A stretch of DNA of 64,000 nucleotides from Apis mellifera (lineage: Eukaryota > Arthropoda > Insecta > Hymenoptera > Apidae). Below are positions 49,391 through 62,990 of this stretch, piece by piece. The position numbers and the translations under genes were made by a program. The stretch lies in the NCBI RefSeq assembly GCF_003254395.2, contig NC_037640.1, forward strand, positions 840,501-904,500, read 5' to 3'. How positions within the stretch are numbered: the stretch's first letter is position 1; each line of letters opens with the position of its first letter. A model generated the notes under the pieces. The model had not been told where the DNA came from and did not search any database. It saw nothing but the letters and a program-made list of their open reading frames with translations.

Positions 49391-52207
49391 TAAAAAATAT
49401 TAATCACATATTTTATATAATATAATTATATAATAAATTATATAAATATTATATATATATAATTTTGTTTATATTTATCTTGTTATTTAGACATATTTAT
49501 ATTAAAAAGGAATAAAAAGTTTAGATTTATTTATTTATATCGGCCCTGCCCAATCGATTATCCATTATATGCAATTATATATATCTATTAATTATCATTT
49601 CTCGATAAATCTATTTTTCAGAATTCATATTTCAGAAATCATATTTTTAAGAACTCGTGCAGGCTTATAATGCTTCATGTTAAAATCGCTGTAGACACAA
49701 TAAAAAATAAAAAAATAAAAAATGATGGCATTAAATTTTTTGGCTCTTCTTAGATGTAACTGTTGTAAATGTTTTCATTACTTACAAATTTCTAATAAAA
49801 AAAAATTTTATTGAAAAAATTTCGACTATCAATCAATGCTAGCTTAATTGCGATATTCTTATATTCAATATTTTACATTTAAATCTTATATTGAGATACA
49901 ACTTGATGTCACAAATCAAAAAGTCTCATTATATACAATACGCGCAGTGATTTAGACAAAATTATGTATAATATAGACAAAGCTATGTATAATATAAATT
50001 TAATTATGTATAATAACTTTATGAACTTTATTTCACGAAAATAAAGAATCGCTTTGAAAGTATTATGAAAAAAAAAAAAAAAAAAAAAAAAAGAATTTCA
50101 TAAAAATTTTATAAATACTATGTATATATTATGTAATACTTTGTAAATTTTTAATACTACTAACTTTGTAATACTTTGTGCTTATGTAAATTTTATGTAC
50201 TACTTTGTATAAATTAACATTAAAATATCTTATTTTATTAAGATTAAAATTTTTTATTGTTTAATATTGTAATATATATGTTTTATAATTAACATTATGA
50301 TTTTTTACAATTATTATATGTTACAAAAAAAAACTTAGAAAATAAAATATAAAAATTGGTTTGAAAATATATTTCTAATTCCTGTAAAAAAATTTTAATT
50401 CGAATAACAAAATAAAGTTTTATATTTCTTTAATTTTATATTCTACTATTGAAGTTAAATAAAAAATATGAAATATAAAAACTTCGTTAAAATAAAATTT
50501 ATTAAATCATATAATCACTCATTTATTGTTATATTTAGAAGAGATATTAAATAACAGAAAGTGAAAAAAATAAATTAGAATTAATAACTAAATAGGATTG
50601 TGATGATCAAAACAAATAAAATTTAGTATATAATAAACAAAAATTTAATAACAGTTCTGGTTCAAATTATAATATATTTCAAAGTTTAATTATATTTACA
50701 ATTAATTATGCTTACAATTAATTTCTTTAATAAACAAAAAACTTATTTGGCAAAATCCATCACTATTTTCTATATATTATAATCTAATCAGAATAAAATT
50801 TGTGAAAGAATCTGATATCACAAATGAAGAGATAAATTATATACAAAATCAAATAAATAAATTAAACGATAAAAAAGAAATAAATTTATTAAACATATTT
50901 TACTATTTACAATGATAAATAGAAAAATATATAATATGATAACAAATAATATATTGCAACAATGAAATGTTATATATGTGAATTAATTTCTAAAGAATTC
51001 AATAACTTATCAAAAATAGTTAAATTAAATAGTTAAATTTCAAATTCATTAAAATTTTATATATTTTATATACAAAAATAAAATTTTTCGAAATTTTATT
51101 ATACTTATCGTATAAATTACCTATAAAAAAATAGCAAATAAAATCTTATATATCTGGAATAGTTAATATATCTGGATTTGGAAACATAAATGATGATAAA
51201 AAGCAGTCAAAGATTTTTTTTATATTATGAATTATAAAAAGAAAAAATGTAATAACAGAAGATATTAAATTAATATATAGATAGATTTAAAATAAATTTA
51301 GAAACAATTTTGAATAGATTTAAAATCAATAAAAAAATTTTCAGCATATGCCAAATACAATAAAATTTAGTTATGTTCAATGATACCTATAATATACAAG
51401 ATTTTAATTCATGAACCAAACACCAACAATAATAGAAAATACTCTTTTGCTGATTGAACAACTTTTCGAAGAAAGGATTGAATATTCGTTGTAGACAATA
51501 TCATACACGGAAGTATTCAAGATAAGCATGTAGATTGATGAATGTTTTATCAATAGATTTTTATTTAATTTATTTATTTGGATTTTTAGACTTTCAAGCA
51601 TAAGATTAATAAGAAGAAAAAAATACCAAAGAACATTAGAATTAATTCTTCCTTTTGAATCTATATAGATAAATCTATTACAAAAAAAGAAATATTGTTA
51701 AAAGAAAAATCAGAAGAAGAAGAAACATTTTTTGATTATAATTCAATTTTTTGATTGAAAATTCGAAATATTCTTTTTATTAAAATATTCTTATTTATAT
51801 TGTTCTTTTTATTAAAATGAAATAATACTTCAATTTTATATTAAAAAAAGTGTAATTTAAAAAAAAAAATAATCTTGTTTATCTTTTTAGAACAAATAAT
51901 TCATTGTATCTGTACAGTATTTACTTATTAATTTATTTGATTATTCATTCTATAATTTATTATTTTATGAAGACAAAAAGATTGGTTTCATGTTATTATC
52001 GATATAATAGAATATTTATGCACATATCGTTATACAAAATACTATATACAAAATATTTGAAAATACAAGTTTCCTTTTAAATGATTTTATTTTTGTTAAA
52101 AATCATTCAATAAAATTTGATTCAGCAACTATAATTTTGTCAAGTTTCTTGAATACTCTAAACTGAAAATATTTGTATTTTATATTTTTTATGGATGAAA
52201 TCATATT

Positions 52208-52256
<49 letters not shown>

Positions 52257-55200
52257 TTAATTCTTTATACAGAAAATTTTTTGTTACAGAATAGTTTTAA
52301 AATTTTGTTCTAAAACTATTTTGATAGAAAATTGATGAATAAAAATTTTGGAAAATGGAAAATTTTCAAAAGATTTGAATCTTTATCACGTCAAAAATTT
52401 TTTTGATATGATATGAAATTTATTCGATTATTTGAATATTTTTTTGAAAATTAGATAATACTGTTCTTGGATATCCGAAAAAAATAAGAAAAGACATAAG
52501 ATACCATTATTCAGATATTAAATATACATGAAATACTTTAAAATATATCATACCATTAAAAAATAAAAAAAAAAATATAAAAAAATATGTTTTAAAATAT
52601 ATATTATAAAAAAAAATAAATAATTTTTTTTCTATTTCATATTCTACTTTTAATGAGTGATAATCAAAAAAATAAAAATCAGAAAAATAATCATTATCAA
52701 TTATATTTCATTTCTTTATCCGAAGTATTTTTAGGTCTATTAAAATTAAAACAATAACAACTGTCTCTAATATGTTAAAAATATAGAATTAACATGACAA
52801 TGTTTAACAAATACAACTTTAAACAAGTTTTAAATAAACTAATTTCCTAATCATTGGATCGAACATAATATCAGTTCACGTATCAAATTTAATTCTCGCT
52901 TGATTATTTGTTTTGGAGAATATTAAAAAATAAAATTTATGATAAATTTGACAACAATCAAATATAGGCAAGAACGGATTATTTGAACATGTATCATAAT
53001 AAAAATACATAAAAGAATTCATTATTTACTCATAATTAGATTAAGAAAATATAGTGACAGTAATGGATAATAGTTCGAATACTGAATTAAAATTTATTTT
53101 GAGAATATCTCAAAATTTCAAAAAATAAATATGCTTCGTTAAGTAAATATAGAGGCAACAGCTATCATATACATAAAGAAAATAAAAACCATACAATCAA
53201 AAGTACTAATGATAAATAATAAGTATAATGCAATTCAATGACAATATGTATATATAAAAATCTCTTAATATTCTATTCCAAAAACGGAAATTCTTCTTCA
53301 TAATATAATATATAATAAAAGAATAAATTTTTATTCATTTTTCAATTGAAAAAAAACTGAAAAACAAAACAATGTATATACTAAATCAAATAAAAGATTA
53401 AAACCACAACTCTAATGAGAAATTAATAGAATAAATGTTTTTCAATCAATCAATAATTAAATATAGAAGATATAATAATAATAAATAAATATAGCATTGC
53501 GTATATTCTTTAAAACAATGCAATTTTTGTTTAATATATTTTCTTTTCCTAAATAATTTATGAATTATTTAAAATCATCACAAGAATCACTTTATATATA
53601 TTAATGTTAATAGATTTATATCAGTTAAGATTTAATATGTATATACATATTCTTTGTTTAATTAAATTTAAAATATATACTTTATGTACTACAATATATA
53701 CCATTAAATGTATCATTATATACCATTAAATTATATATTCTACAATTTTTTTTTATGATTGTTTTATATTTTATCTTACTTTCATTTATATAAAAAAGAA
53801 TGTTCAAAGTGTCCAGCTTAGTAGAGCTCAATGAGATTTTTAAATGTTTTCTGGCGATATAAGAATGAGCTATTATACTGTTGACATAACAGTATGCATA
53901 TGTGCAATTGTAAAGTAATAATATAATTTATATATATTATATGTATATATTATAAAGAATATCATTATTTAATTATTAATATATTTTTCTATTAAATACA
54001 TTACATAATATTCCCAACAATTTGATAAAACATTTAAAGATTTGTTATTTGACTTATTTCTTTAATATTTTCTTTATTCAGATATTAATTACTTAATTAA
54101 AAGAAACTTTGTAAACATTAAATTTGTTTTTGAAAATTACCTTAAAAAATATGATTATTTTATATAAAAAAATAAATAAAAAAAATTGACGTTTTATCAA
54201 AAAATTTAAATATATTAAAAACCAATTTAAAAAAATTTATTTGGACATTTTTGAAATTTAATTTCCAACCAATATAAATATCAGAAAGATAAAATATATT
54301 CAATGAAATTAACTATAGGAAAAAATATAACCCATTGAAATAATGACATATTGAAATGAAATGAAGATACATAATATAACATATAGCAAAATCTTTTCAA
54401 TTTTGAAATTAATATTACATAATTGGTAATGCAACGTATTATATAAGTTTTATAAATTACTATTCGTAAAACTAATTTTATAAATTAGATAATAAAATAT
54501 AATAATTATTACAGAATGTTTGTGTTTATAAATGTAATATAAATTCTATGATTTTATAATTGTAAATCGTGCATAGATATTTTAATTAATAAAAACAAAT
54601 AGATGATCTAATCAAAACAAAATTTCCATATTGATTCTTTATATCCAAAATGAAATTCTATCAATAGTAATTAATGCTAAACAAATTTCGTTATCAATAA
54701 TAATTATCAGCAATCATTTCATTTTTTCAAAAAATTTTTGCAAAATTTAATAACAATTAATGTTTATTTAAATAAAAATTATTAATTTTTTCCTAATGAT
54801 TTTTTTTTGGAAAAATTTCTAAAATAATTATTATTTTCTGATTAAAACGAATGATTAAAAATGAATTCAATCAGATATAAAAATATATAAAAATCTTATT
54901 TTTCAAATGTAATCAGTAATAGAAAAAATTTTTATTTATTCAAATATGATCTAAATTTCATCAAATAATATAATAATTAAAAAACAATAATAAAATCATT
55001 TTTTATTCAAATACCCAAAGGGAAGAAATCGTTTTCCAAATGAAATATTAGAAAATGCATATTAGAATGTATATTAGAAGAGTTAATTAATTAGTAAATA
55101 ATATAATAATTTTACTTTTTCAGAAAAATCATCAAACGAGATAAAAATGAATTTCCGAAATGCACAAAAAATTGCATTTACTTCAGTATATTAAAGATAA

Positions 55201-56059
55201 TAAGAATGTTAAAATTTTTTTAGTATAATAAAGCAACATTAAATATTTTTATTATAAAAAAACTATCTAAATTTCAACATTATTACAATTAAAAATCAAT
55301 CAATAAATTATAATAATAATCAATGACTTTTTATTTTAAGTTAGTAAAAGAAAATAATTCTTATCCTCTTAAATTTCAACATAGAAATTATTGAAATTTA
55401 TCAAAACAGAATTGTAAAATTTACTAAATTACATAGTTTTGAAAATATTAAAAATTGAATAAATTTGAACAAAATATACAATTAAAATATAAATAGAATT
55501 AAAATGAAGTCTTAAAACGAACAAAATATAAATAAATTACAACAGGAACAGATTTTATAAACAATAATATTATATAACAATAGTATTTTCTATTTGTTAA
55601 CTTGATATTATTAAGATATCAAAATAAAAGAAATTCAACTTGTATGGGAAAATTTATAATCTTTTTAATCATGATAAATTAATATAATTTAAATTTATTT
55701 AAAAAATTGTGCAAATTATATGTAAGAAAGAATATTCAAAATTCTCGTCTAGATAGAGCTTAGTCAGCTAGCTAATACAAGTATGTTTACTGGGGATACT
55801 TGTTGAAACTATTTTAATTTATTTATATTCATTTTTTTATATTCACTTTATGTATATAGATTGAATAGAAATGCATGAAATGCATTATGTATGTATGTAT
55901 CTTATAATATGCCATTTAAAACATAGACAAATATTTCTTATCTATTAATTTTGTAAAACAAAAATAGGTTTTTCTAATGATAATGTTAATTATTAATAAT
56001 ATGATAATACCAATTATTATTATTAAAATTTTGTTGAAATTTCAGAAAAATTATAGAAA
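49391..56059. other. AT-rich DNA, no gene recognised
   Basis: Contains a 25-base poly-A run at 50068-50092 and an (AT)n tract at 52211-52253. The minus-strand frame 51404-51601 (65 codons) is the only one of normal-looking composition and has no motif that I know. Two small perfect hairpins occur at 53875-53895 and 55777-55803. The region 55740-55810 is slightly less A/T-rich. Confidence 0.45.
52211..52253. repeat. (AT)n microsatellite
   Basis: About 43 bases of AT dinucleotide. Confidence 0.97.
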
Positions 56060-56600
56060 TTAATATTATAATAATAAAATTTTATTATTAGAAACATAAT
56101 ATTATAATTTAATCTTTATATAATCTCAATAATCCTTATAAATCTCAATGAATTTCAAAAATATATTTTTGAATGGGATGATAATACGAATAGTAATATA
56201 TGTCAGCATAAATCCACAAATCATAAGTGCAAATATAATTCATCAATTAAATTTTCATGCTTTTTATGTGTGTAAGAAACCAGCTATAAATATAAAATAA
56301 TCGCATTTTGCAATAAAAGAAATAAATAAACCATTCAAAATTTAAAACACCCTATTAAATATAGAAAGCAAATTTTTAAAAGAAAAAGATTACCAAAAAT
56401 TTTAAAGAAAAAAAAAATTCGAAAAATTTTGTTATCATTATAATATTATAATTTGATTATTTAATTTTAGCAGTCTAATTCTAGCAATTTTGCTTAGATT
56501 GGAAATCACATAAAGAGAAATGATCCATAATGTTATTAATCACTTATATTATCCGGGATCTTTCGAGATGAGTTTAAAGATCTTAGAAGACTTGTATAAA
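56060..56600 (+). repeat. Large repeat R1, partial third copy
   Basis: AATCTCAATGAATTTCAAAA then ATATGTCAGCATAAATCCAC at 56150-56215 matches AATCCCAATGAATTGCAAAA and ATATGCCAATATCAATCCAC in copy 2. A second weaker block (GAGAAATGATCCATAATG, about 56515) fits GGAAATGATTCACAATTA. Only the 5' part is present and divergence is high. Confidence 0.45.
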
Positions 56601-58578
56601 TAAAAAAAAAATTAAAAGATATTTAATTATTGAATAATTCAAATTAATTAACAAATACTCTGGACTAATTAGCAAGAATTTTCTTAATCTTTAAATTTAT
56701 AGAACTTCATATTTTAAAAATAAATCATTTTTAATTATTCAATTAATTTAAATTGAACAGTCCGGATTAAAAGAACGTTTTTATTTTTGAATTAATAAGA
56801 ATTTTTAGAACTTTGTAGCATATGCAAACTTTCACATATGGATTTTGCTTTTAATCATTCAAAGTAAAATAACAGAATTTTATAATAAATCATTTTTACC
56901 ATTTTATATCATAGCTCCACAAACGGATTGGAGCTAACACACGATTGCTGTCATTTATATATAATATCAATAGGATTAGAGATTGAAAAATTTTAAATTC
57001 TCAATATATATTAAAGTTTTAAGTATAATAAATTAATACAAGATATATAAGAATTACTTTTTGCATAAATATTTGATTTGAATTTTAATATTTTGATATT
57101 TTATAATTTTATTTTTATATTTTGCTTTTTTAATGTTTCTTCTCTAACATTATGTTTCTTATGTTTGTCAAAATTATAGTTTAAATATTCATTGATAATA
57201 AATTTTGCATGTGAAATAAAAAACAAAACAAAATTAAATATTTATACTTATTAATATCTGAATTATTTTTTTAAAATATAGAACATGTTAATTTTTCTTC
57301 TTTCTTCTTTTTATCTCTTTTAATTTCTCTCAATGTGATAAAAATACATAAAAACACTTTTTACATATTCAATTAACTTGAATTTCTAAATGTACAATTT
57401 ATGTTTTTGATTGCACAATAGTTATAAATCTATAGACTTAAATTCATTATTAACAATTTTTGCCACTTAAAGTAAAATTTAAACTTAATTTTTTTTAAAT
57501 TCTTCTATATTAATTTTCAAAAAAAAAAAAAAAACATTAAAATTGTTTGAAATATCAAGTTTAACAGCATATTTCAAAGTCATCAAAATCAGACAGAAGA
57601 ATCCTTTTATAAATAATTATTTTTTATTTTTTATTTAAAATTGTTTCTCGAATATAAAATACTTAAGATAAAATATTCATTTCCATTTAAAATTTTAATC
57701 ACAAAAACATTGAAAAAGTTAATCTTCAACAAAAATAATTAAATAAAACGAATTTAATTATAAAATAAATGGATAATATTTAATTTTATTTATAAAAAGT
57801 ATATTAGTATACAAATTAATATAATTACAATAATATAAAGTTTATATATATTATATAATATTATATAAATGAAATTTCGATGATTGTAATGAAAACTTTT
57901 AATTTTTTCTTTTTTGTACTGTAAACTTATATAAAAATCACATGAACAACAATTAATTTTGTTGATATGAAATATAGCGTATTTTATAATAATTGCAAAT
58001 TTTATTTATAAATCTTATTTACGTACCTTTATTATAAATGTAATGAAAATTATGGAATCATTTATTCAGAAAATAAGTTTTTCATTGCGTGAAAAAATAT
58101 CAAGAAAAATCAATTCTGTAAAAAAACATAGTAATTATAATTCTACAAACACTAATAAAATTTACTAATTTTTTTTTTAAATTTGATTTTTAATTAAAAA
58201 AAAAATATATAAAAATTTTGATATAAGCAAGAAAAGGATATTCCAGAATTGAATTTTTTAATTGTATCACAAATTCAAATAAATATCGAAATTTGCTTCT
58301 ATTATTAAAATATATTAGATATTTCAGCTTTAGATGCCAAACATTATTAGTACATATTAGTATATTCTATAAATCTAAATAAAAAAAAATATTGTTATAT
58401 ATTATATAAATAATAATATATTTTAAAAAGATATAACAAAAAAAAATTCAAAGAGAAATTAATTAAAGATATATTCATAATTATATTTAAAATTATAAAT
58501 GTATTTATTTGTTTAGTGCAAGTTATTACTATTAATATTAATTTTACTATAAATTTTTAAAGGTAACTCCATCTCGAA
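56601..58578. other. AT-rich DNA, nothing recognised
   Basis: Low-complexity sequence. A slightly less A/T-rich patch at 56905-56975 has no frame. Confidence 0.45.
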
Positions 58579-58580
58579 AT

Positions 58581-58680
58581 GGTTATTGTCCTTAGTGATA
58601 CAGCAGTTGAAAATGGTATTTATTATTATTGGTTATTGTCCTTAATGATACAGCAGTTGAAAATGGTATTTATTATTATA
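58581..58680 (+). repeat. 50-bp tandem duplication, two units
   Basis: Units 58581-58630 and 58631-58680 start GGTTATTGTCCTTA[G/A]TGATA and differ at only about two positions. The unit is GC-richer than its surroundings, and one frame reads VIVLSDTAVENGIYYYWLLS across the join. The near identity means that it is recent compared with the decayed elements around it. Confidence 0.9.
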
Positions 58681-58899
58681 AAAAGTTCATTTATATTTTA
58701 TTTCATATTTTTCAGTAAACGAAAACAATATGTATTAATTCATCACATTATTCACATTAATTTGATATATTTTTGTGATATATTTTCAAATTTTTCATAT
58801 AAAAATCAAATAATATGAACTCGAACAATCTTAGCCAAATATATTCTTTATTCATCTTTGATAAAGATTATTTACTATTGAATATATTTACTATTTCAA

Positions 58900-59730
58900 A
58901 TGCTTGGAAATCCATTTAATTTAAATTGCATTTAAATATTTAAAGCAAAAGACACATCAAATGCTAATTCTTTTTAGAATATATAAAAATGTATTTATTT
59001 GATCAATATAAATATAAATAATCATAAGATTTATTATTGTACATACTAATCCATACATTAGTATTGATGTTAAATAATTATAGCTTGATTTTTTCGTGTC
59101 TATAAATGATTATTGTGAATTCTTGTTGTAAACGATGCTTCATCTATCCACAATATCTTTCATAGAAATAAGTTATTTTCATACATATATGTATGTACAT
59201 TGACAAAATTCTATATATTTGTCAGCGAATATGATGAATTTTGAAGCTCTTCAATCCATTTGTGATAATACAGATGATATATATTTATTTAAAATCGCAT
59301 ATATTTTTATATTCTATGTTAAAAATTGTTGTATACTTTTTATGTAATACAACATAAATTTATTTATTGATAGATGTTTATTGTTTATGCCGTTATCAAA
59401 GCATAAATTAGATTGAGTGAATTAAATTTATATTTCTTGAAAACCTAAACTTAAATTTCCAAAATTTATTTTTCATTCAACGTTTGTTTATTTGGAATTT
59501 TATGTTGTTTTTCATTTCGACATTTTAAAAGATTTTGAAGATTGATTAATTAAAATTTTATTCTTCTTGTATTTTTTGCAAACATCGTATTTCTTTTCTT
59601 TTGTTCTTAAATGCTTTATTCAAAATACAAATTGCAAAATTTTTATAGAATACATTATCTCAAATATATTGTATTGCAAAATTGGTATTCTTCCATGTTG
59701 AATTCCACAATAATTTAATTTTATTTTTAG
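58900..59730 (-). pseudogene. DDE transposase remnant of the DUF4817 type
   Basis: On the minus strand from high to low coordinates: CRNEKQHKIPNKQTLNEK (about 59525-59475) fits the N-terminal YPxRxIPNxQTFxRL block. KWIEELQNSSYSLTN (about 59260-59220) fits QxLQxxDYxxRxxFCxW, then YENNLFL. ILWIDEASFTTRIHNNHL (about 59150-59100), followed by TRKNQAIII, fits ILFTDEASFTRxGIxNxHNxHxWxxENPHAI. The Asp of WIDEASF is the first catalytic residue. The downstream part with the later catalytic residues is only A/T-rich noise. The family assignment is from remembered motifs. All frames are interrupted. Confidence 0.55.
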
Positions 59731-61734
59731 ATAATTTTAAATAATTCTTTTGAGATTATTGTGATAGATTGTTTGCAAAAATTATTGCAAATATATAGAA
59801 ATATATTTATTCTTAATCTTAAAAATCAGTAATATTTGGTCAATATTTGATCAAACAATATTTGAAGAATTCGATCGCTGTTTTCCATTTCATATAACAT
59901 TTCCAGAATTTTTAAACTAATTTGCACAACTGATAATATTGATTGTAACACTAATCATTGTGTTAATGATGAATTTATCTGTAATTCTTCAATATATTTA
60001 AAAATCATTATAATGTCATATAATTTGTATGATTAAAAATCTCATAATATGAAATATCCAATATTACAATGATTCATTTTTTTTATTTTTTTATTTTATG
60101 CATATTATAAAATGAATCATTTATATTCAAGTATGGCATACATTAAAATATTAAAATATATCTTTAAATGTATGAACTTTAATTGAATTTACATATTTTT
60201 GAATATGTATTCTTGAATACTGTTTATTTATATCGTTCAAATGATGATTGAATTAAATAGATTGATTGATTTAGATAATTAAATTTTCCAACGAAGAATC
60301 TTGAATTGGTTTTCTTGTTCTGATATTAATTATTCGCAATTCTATTTCTTCTAAATATTCTTGAATTCTTATATTGTAAGAAAGGCTTTGAAAAGAAATA
60401 GTTTGAATTTTTGATTTGATAAATAATATTATTAATAAATGTCATAGTTAAAGCTTAATCCTTTTCTTCAAAATGATAATAGCAATACACTTTATAAACA
60501 GTTTTCATTATAACAATTAGACTGATATTTAATGCTTCGATGTTAATTCAAATTCTTGAATTCTTGATTTGTAAAATGAATTAATCATATTAATGATATT
60601 AGATTTAAATATATACGATTATATATAATTATGATGGATATATAATTTAATTTGGAGTAAATTAAGAACTCATATGTATTAATTGATATTTGACATCCAA
60701 TTTTTATTTGCTGGATTTTTTATAAATTTGTTAATTCTCTTTTTTATATTTCTTTTTAAATTTCTTTATAAGATATTCTTGATAAACTATTGTTGTGTTG
60801 TATAACTCAAATTATTTTTTTTTTCAAATTAAGTTAAATGATACTGTCAATCATTGTACATACCATCTTACAAATATTTTACAATAAATTATTCTTTTTA
60901 AATCTACATCGATAGTTTCTCACAATACACATTTTCAATAAAAAATCGTATTTCAATAAAAGTGTCATATCTTTATAATCTTCATTTTTATAATAATTAT
61001 ATGATTTCGATATAGATTCTAATTATCAATTATTATATAAATAATTTTTATATAATTTCGATCTTCAGATAAATACAACTTGCATTAACAAAAAGATATA
61101 ATTATAAATATTATTGAATTATTTTTATTTGCATTATATATTGCAGTATAAGTCTAACATTATTTTATTATTCTCTTCGTATTTTATTTTTTTTTATAAC
61201 TTTTTAATAAAGTTGAATGACAGATGTTACTATTTTGTATTTCGTATTTTTATTATAATTACTTTAATAAAACATTAAATAACTTATATTCTTTTTTGTT
61301 ATTTAAATTCATAAAATGTACTGACAAAGTTTTATTAAAAAACTGAAATATTCCATATATTTTCGCAATATTTCATAATTTAAATAATAATATTCTCAAT
61401 ATTAATATATTTCACATAAAAAAAAATGTAAATTTATGAATTAATTGTTCTTAAATATAATTATTAAGAAAAAAATATATATTTTACTTTTAATTAAAAC
61501 GCTATAATTTTTTATATGTAAAAAAAAGAAATAAAATGAATTTATTTTGTATGCCTTCTTTTTTTCTCTTTTGAATATTTCAGAAATTTGACGATTTTTA
61601 TTTCATTCTTATTATTACCACAAATGGAATAAAAATCAATATATATACATATAAATGATTCTAAAACGATTCTAGCAATAATGAAAGCAGCAATTCTATA
61701 TCAGTAGAGTCAACGTCATATATATATAGTGATA
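59731..61734. other. AT-rich DNA, nothing recognised
   Basis: No open frame above 60 codons, no recognisable motif and no element ends. Confidence 0.45.
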
Positions 61735-62290
61735 TTGGATCGGTGTATAATTATTGCGGCTTTTTTCTAACATTTTTTTCTTTAAAAATTGGTATTTTGT
61801 TTAATTTTTTTCATAAAAATAATCTTCTCTTTTCTAGTATATAGAAAATGCATATCGAAAATCATATTCATATTATGCTCTATTACTTTGAGGAAGATTT
61901 GAATGGAATACAATTATTTCGCAATCTTAATGAACTTTTTGGCGAAAAAACAACAAGCAAAAGTCAAAAGTGCTCTTCGAAATTTGATCGACTTCTTCCT
62001 TCTTCATCTGCGAGATTTGTATCGTCCGATTTGAACTTTTTGAACTTCTTCAATTTAGCTTTTGCTTCTTCCTTGTTCCTTCACCAAAAAGTTCATTGAG
62101 ATCGCAAAATGATTGTGCTGCATTCCAACTTTTTTCAAAGTAATAGAGCATAATATGGCAAATATGAATATGATTTTTGATATAAATTTTCACTGGCTGA
62201 AAAAAAAGAATTATTTTTATGAAAAAAAATTAAATAAAACATCAATTTTTTAGGAAAAATAAAAGCTGCAATAATTATGCACCAATCTAT
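61735..62290. mobile_element. Palindromic (foldback) mariner-derived element
   Basis: Two arms of about 232 bp (61735-61966 and 62058-62290) are inverted copies of each other, joined by about 90 bp. Ends are TTGGATCGGTGTATAATTAT (left) and ATAGATTGGTGCATAATTAT (right, reversed), resembling mariner terminal repeats, and TA flanks both (61733-61734, 62291-62292). Each arm holds terminal repeat, leader and the start of a mariner transposase: left HIMLYYFEEDLNGIQLFRNL then NELFGE (plus), right HIMLYYFEKSWNAAQSFCDL then NELFGEG (minus). The spacer extends only the right copy (KFKSDDTNLADEE-like, matching the FKSGDTSLED region). So two 5' ends are head to head and all catalytic parts are missing. 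The plus-strand frame 61848-62099 crosses the palindrome and is not a gene. Confidence 0.85.
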
Positions 62291-62292
62291 TA

Positions 62293-62990
62293 CATTAATA
62301 AAGATAATAATTTTGCTAGAAACTTTTCATTTTTAAATTTTTAAATTTTAAACATCTTTAAAAAAATAAAAATTCCATATTTGTATTTCATCAAATATTT
62401 GTTAATGATATTTTCAATCATATAATATCAGATATATATGTTTTGTTACCAATTTTGGTAAAGACACATTTAGCACAAATATTTTTGAAATGAAACAATT
62501 TTTTATCAATATTAATATGACTAATATTAATGATTTATATATTATTTAAATTATAAATTGCAATGATTTGAATCCTTCATTACAATTTGAATCATTACTA
62601 TTAAAAAAATTTGAGAAAATAAACAAAATTTCTGCATTATAAAAATAATCACGATAAAATTATAAAGACATTTTTAAAATATATTTTTATTGAACATGTT
62701 ATTTGAAAAATTTCAAAAAAATTCTATTCTAATCAGATAATTAATGTTCATCCTATTCAAAGAAAAGAATAAAAAGAAACAATATTTGAAATCGAAATCC
62801 AAAAAATGAAAATTTAAGATTTCAAAATGAATATGTATAAAAAAAAATGATCCTGTTTTTGAATTATTAATATTCAGATCAGTATAATTTGTTACATTGT
62901 CAAAGATAATAGAACATAGTTTTTTTTTCAATCGTTTCCGTTACATATCTCAACAATAACAAATAAATCTTTTACAAAAAATAAAATCTT
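62293..62990. other. AT-rich DNA, nothing recognised
   Basis: The minus-strand frame 62713-62931 is Phe/Asn-rich low complexity; no motif. Confidence 0.45.

Noticed and set aside
61848..62099. 83-codon open frame as a gene
   Set aside because: It crosses the centre of the foldback element; the first part is mariner transposase sense, the rest is the antisense of the other arm.
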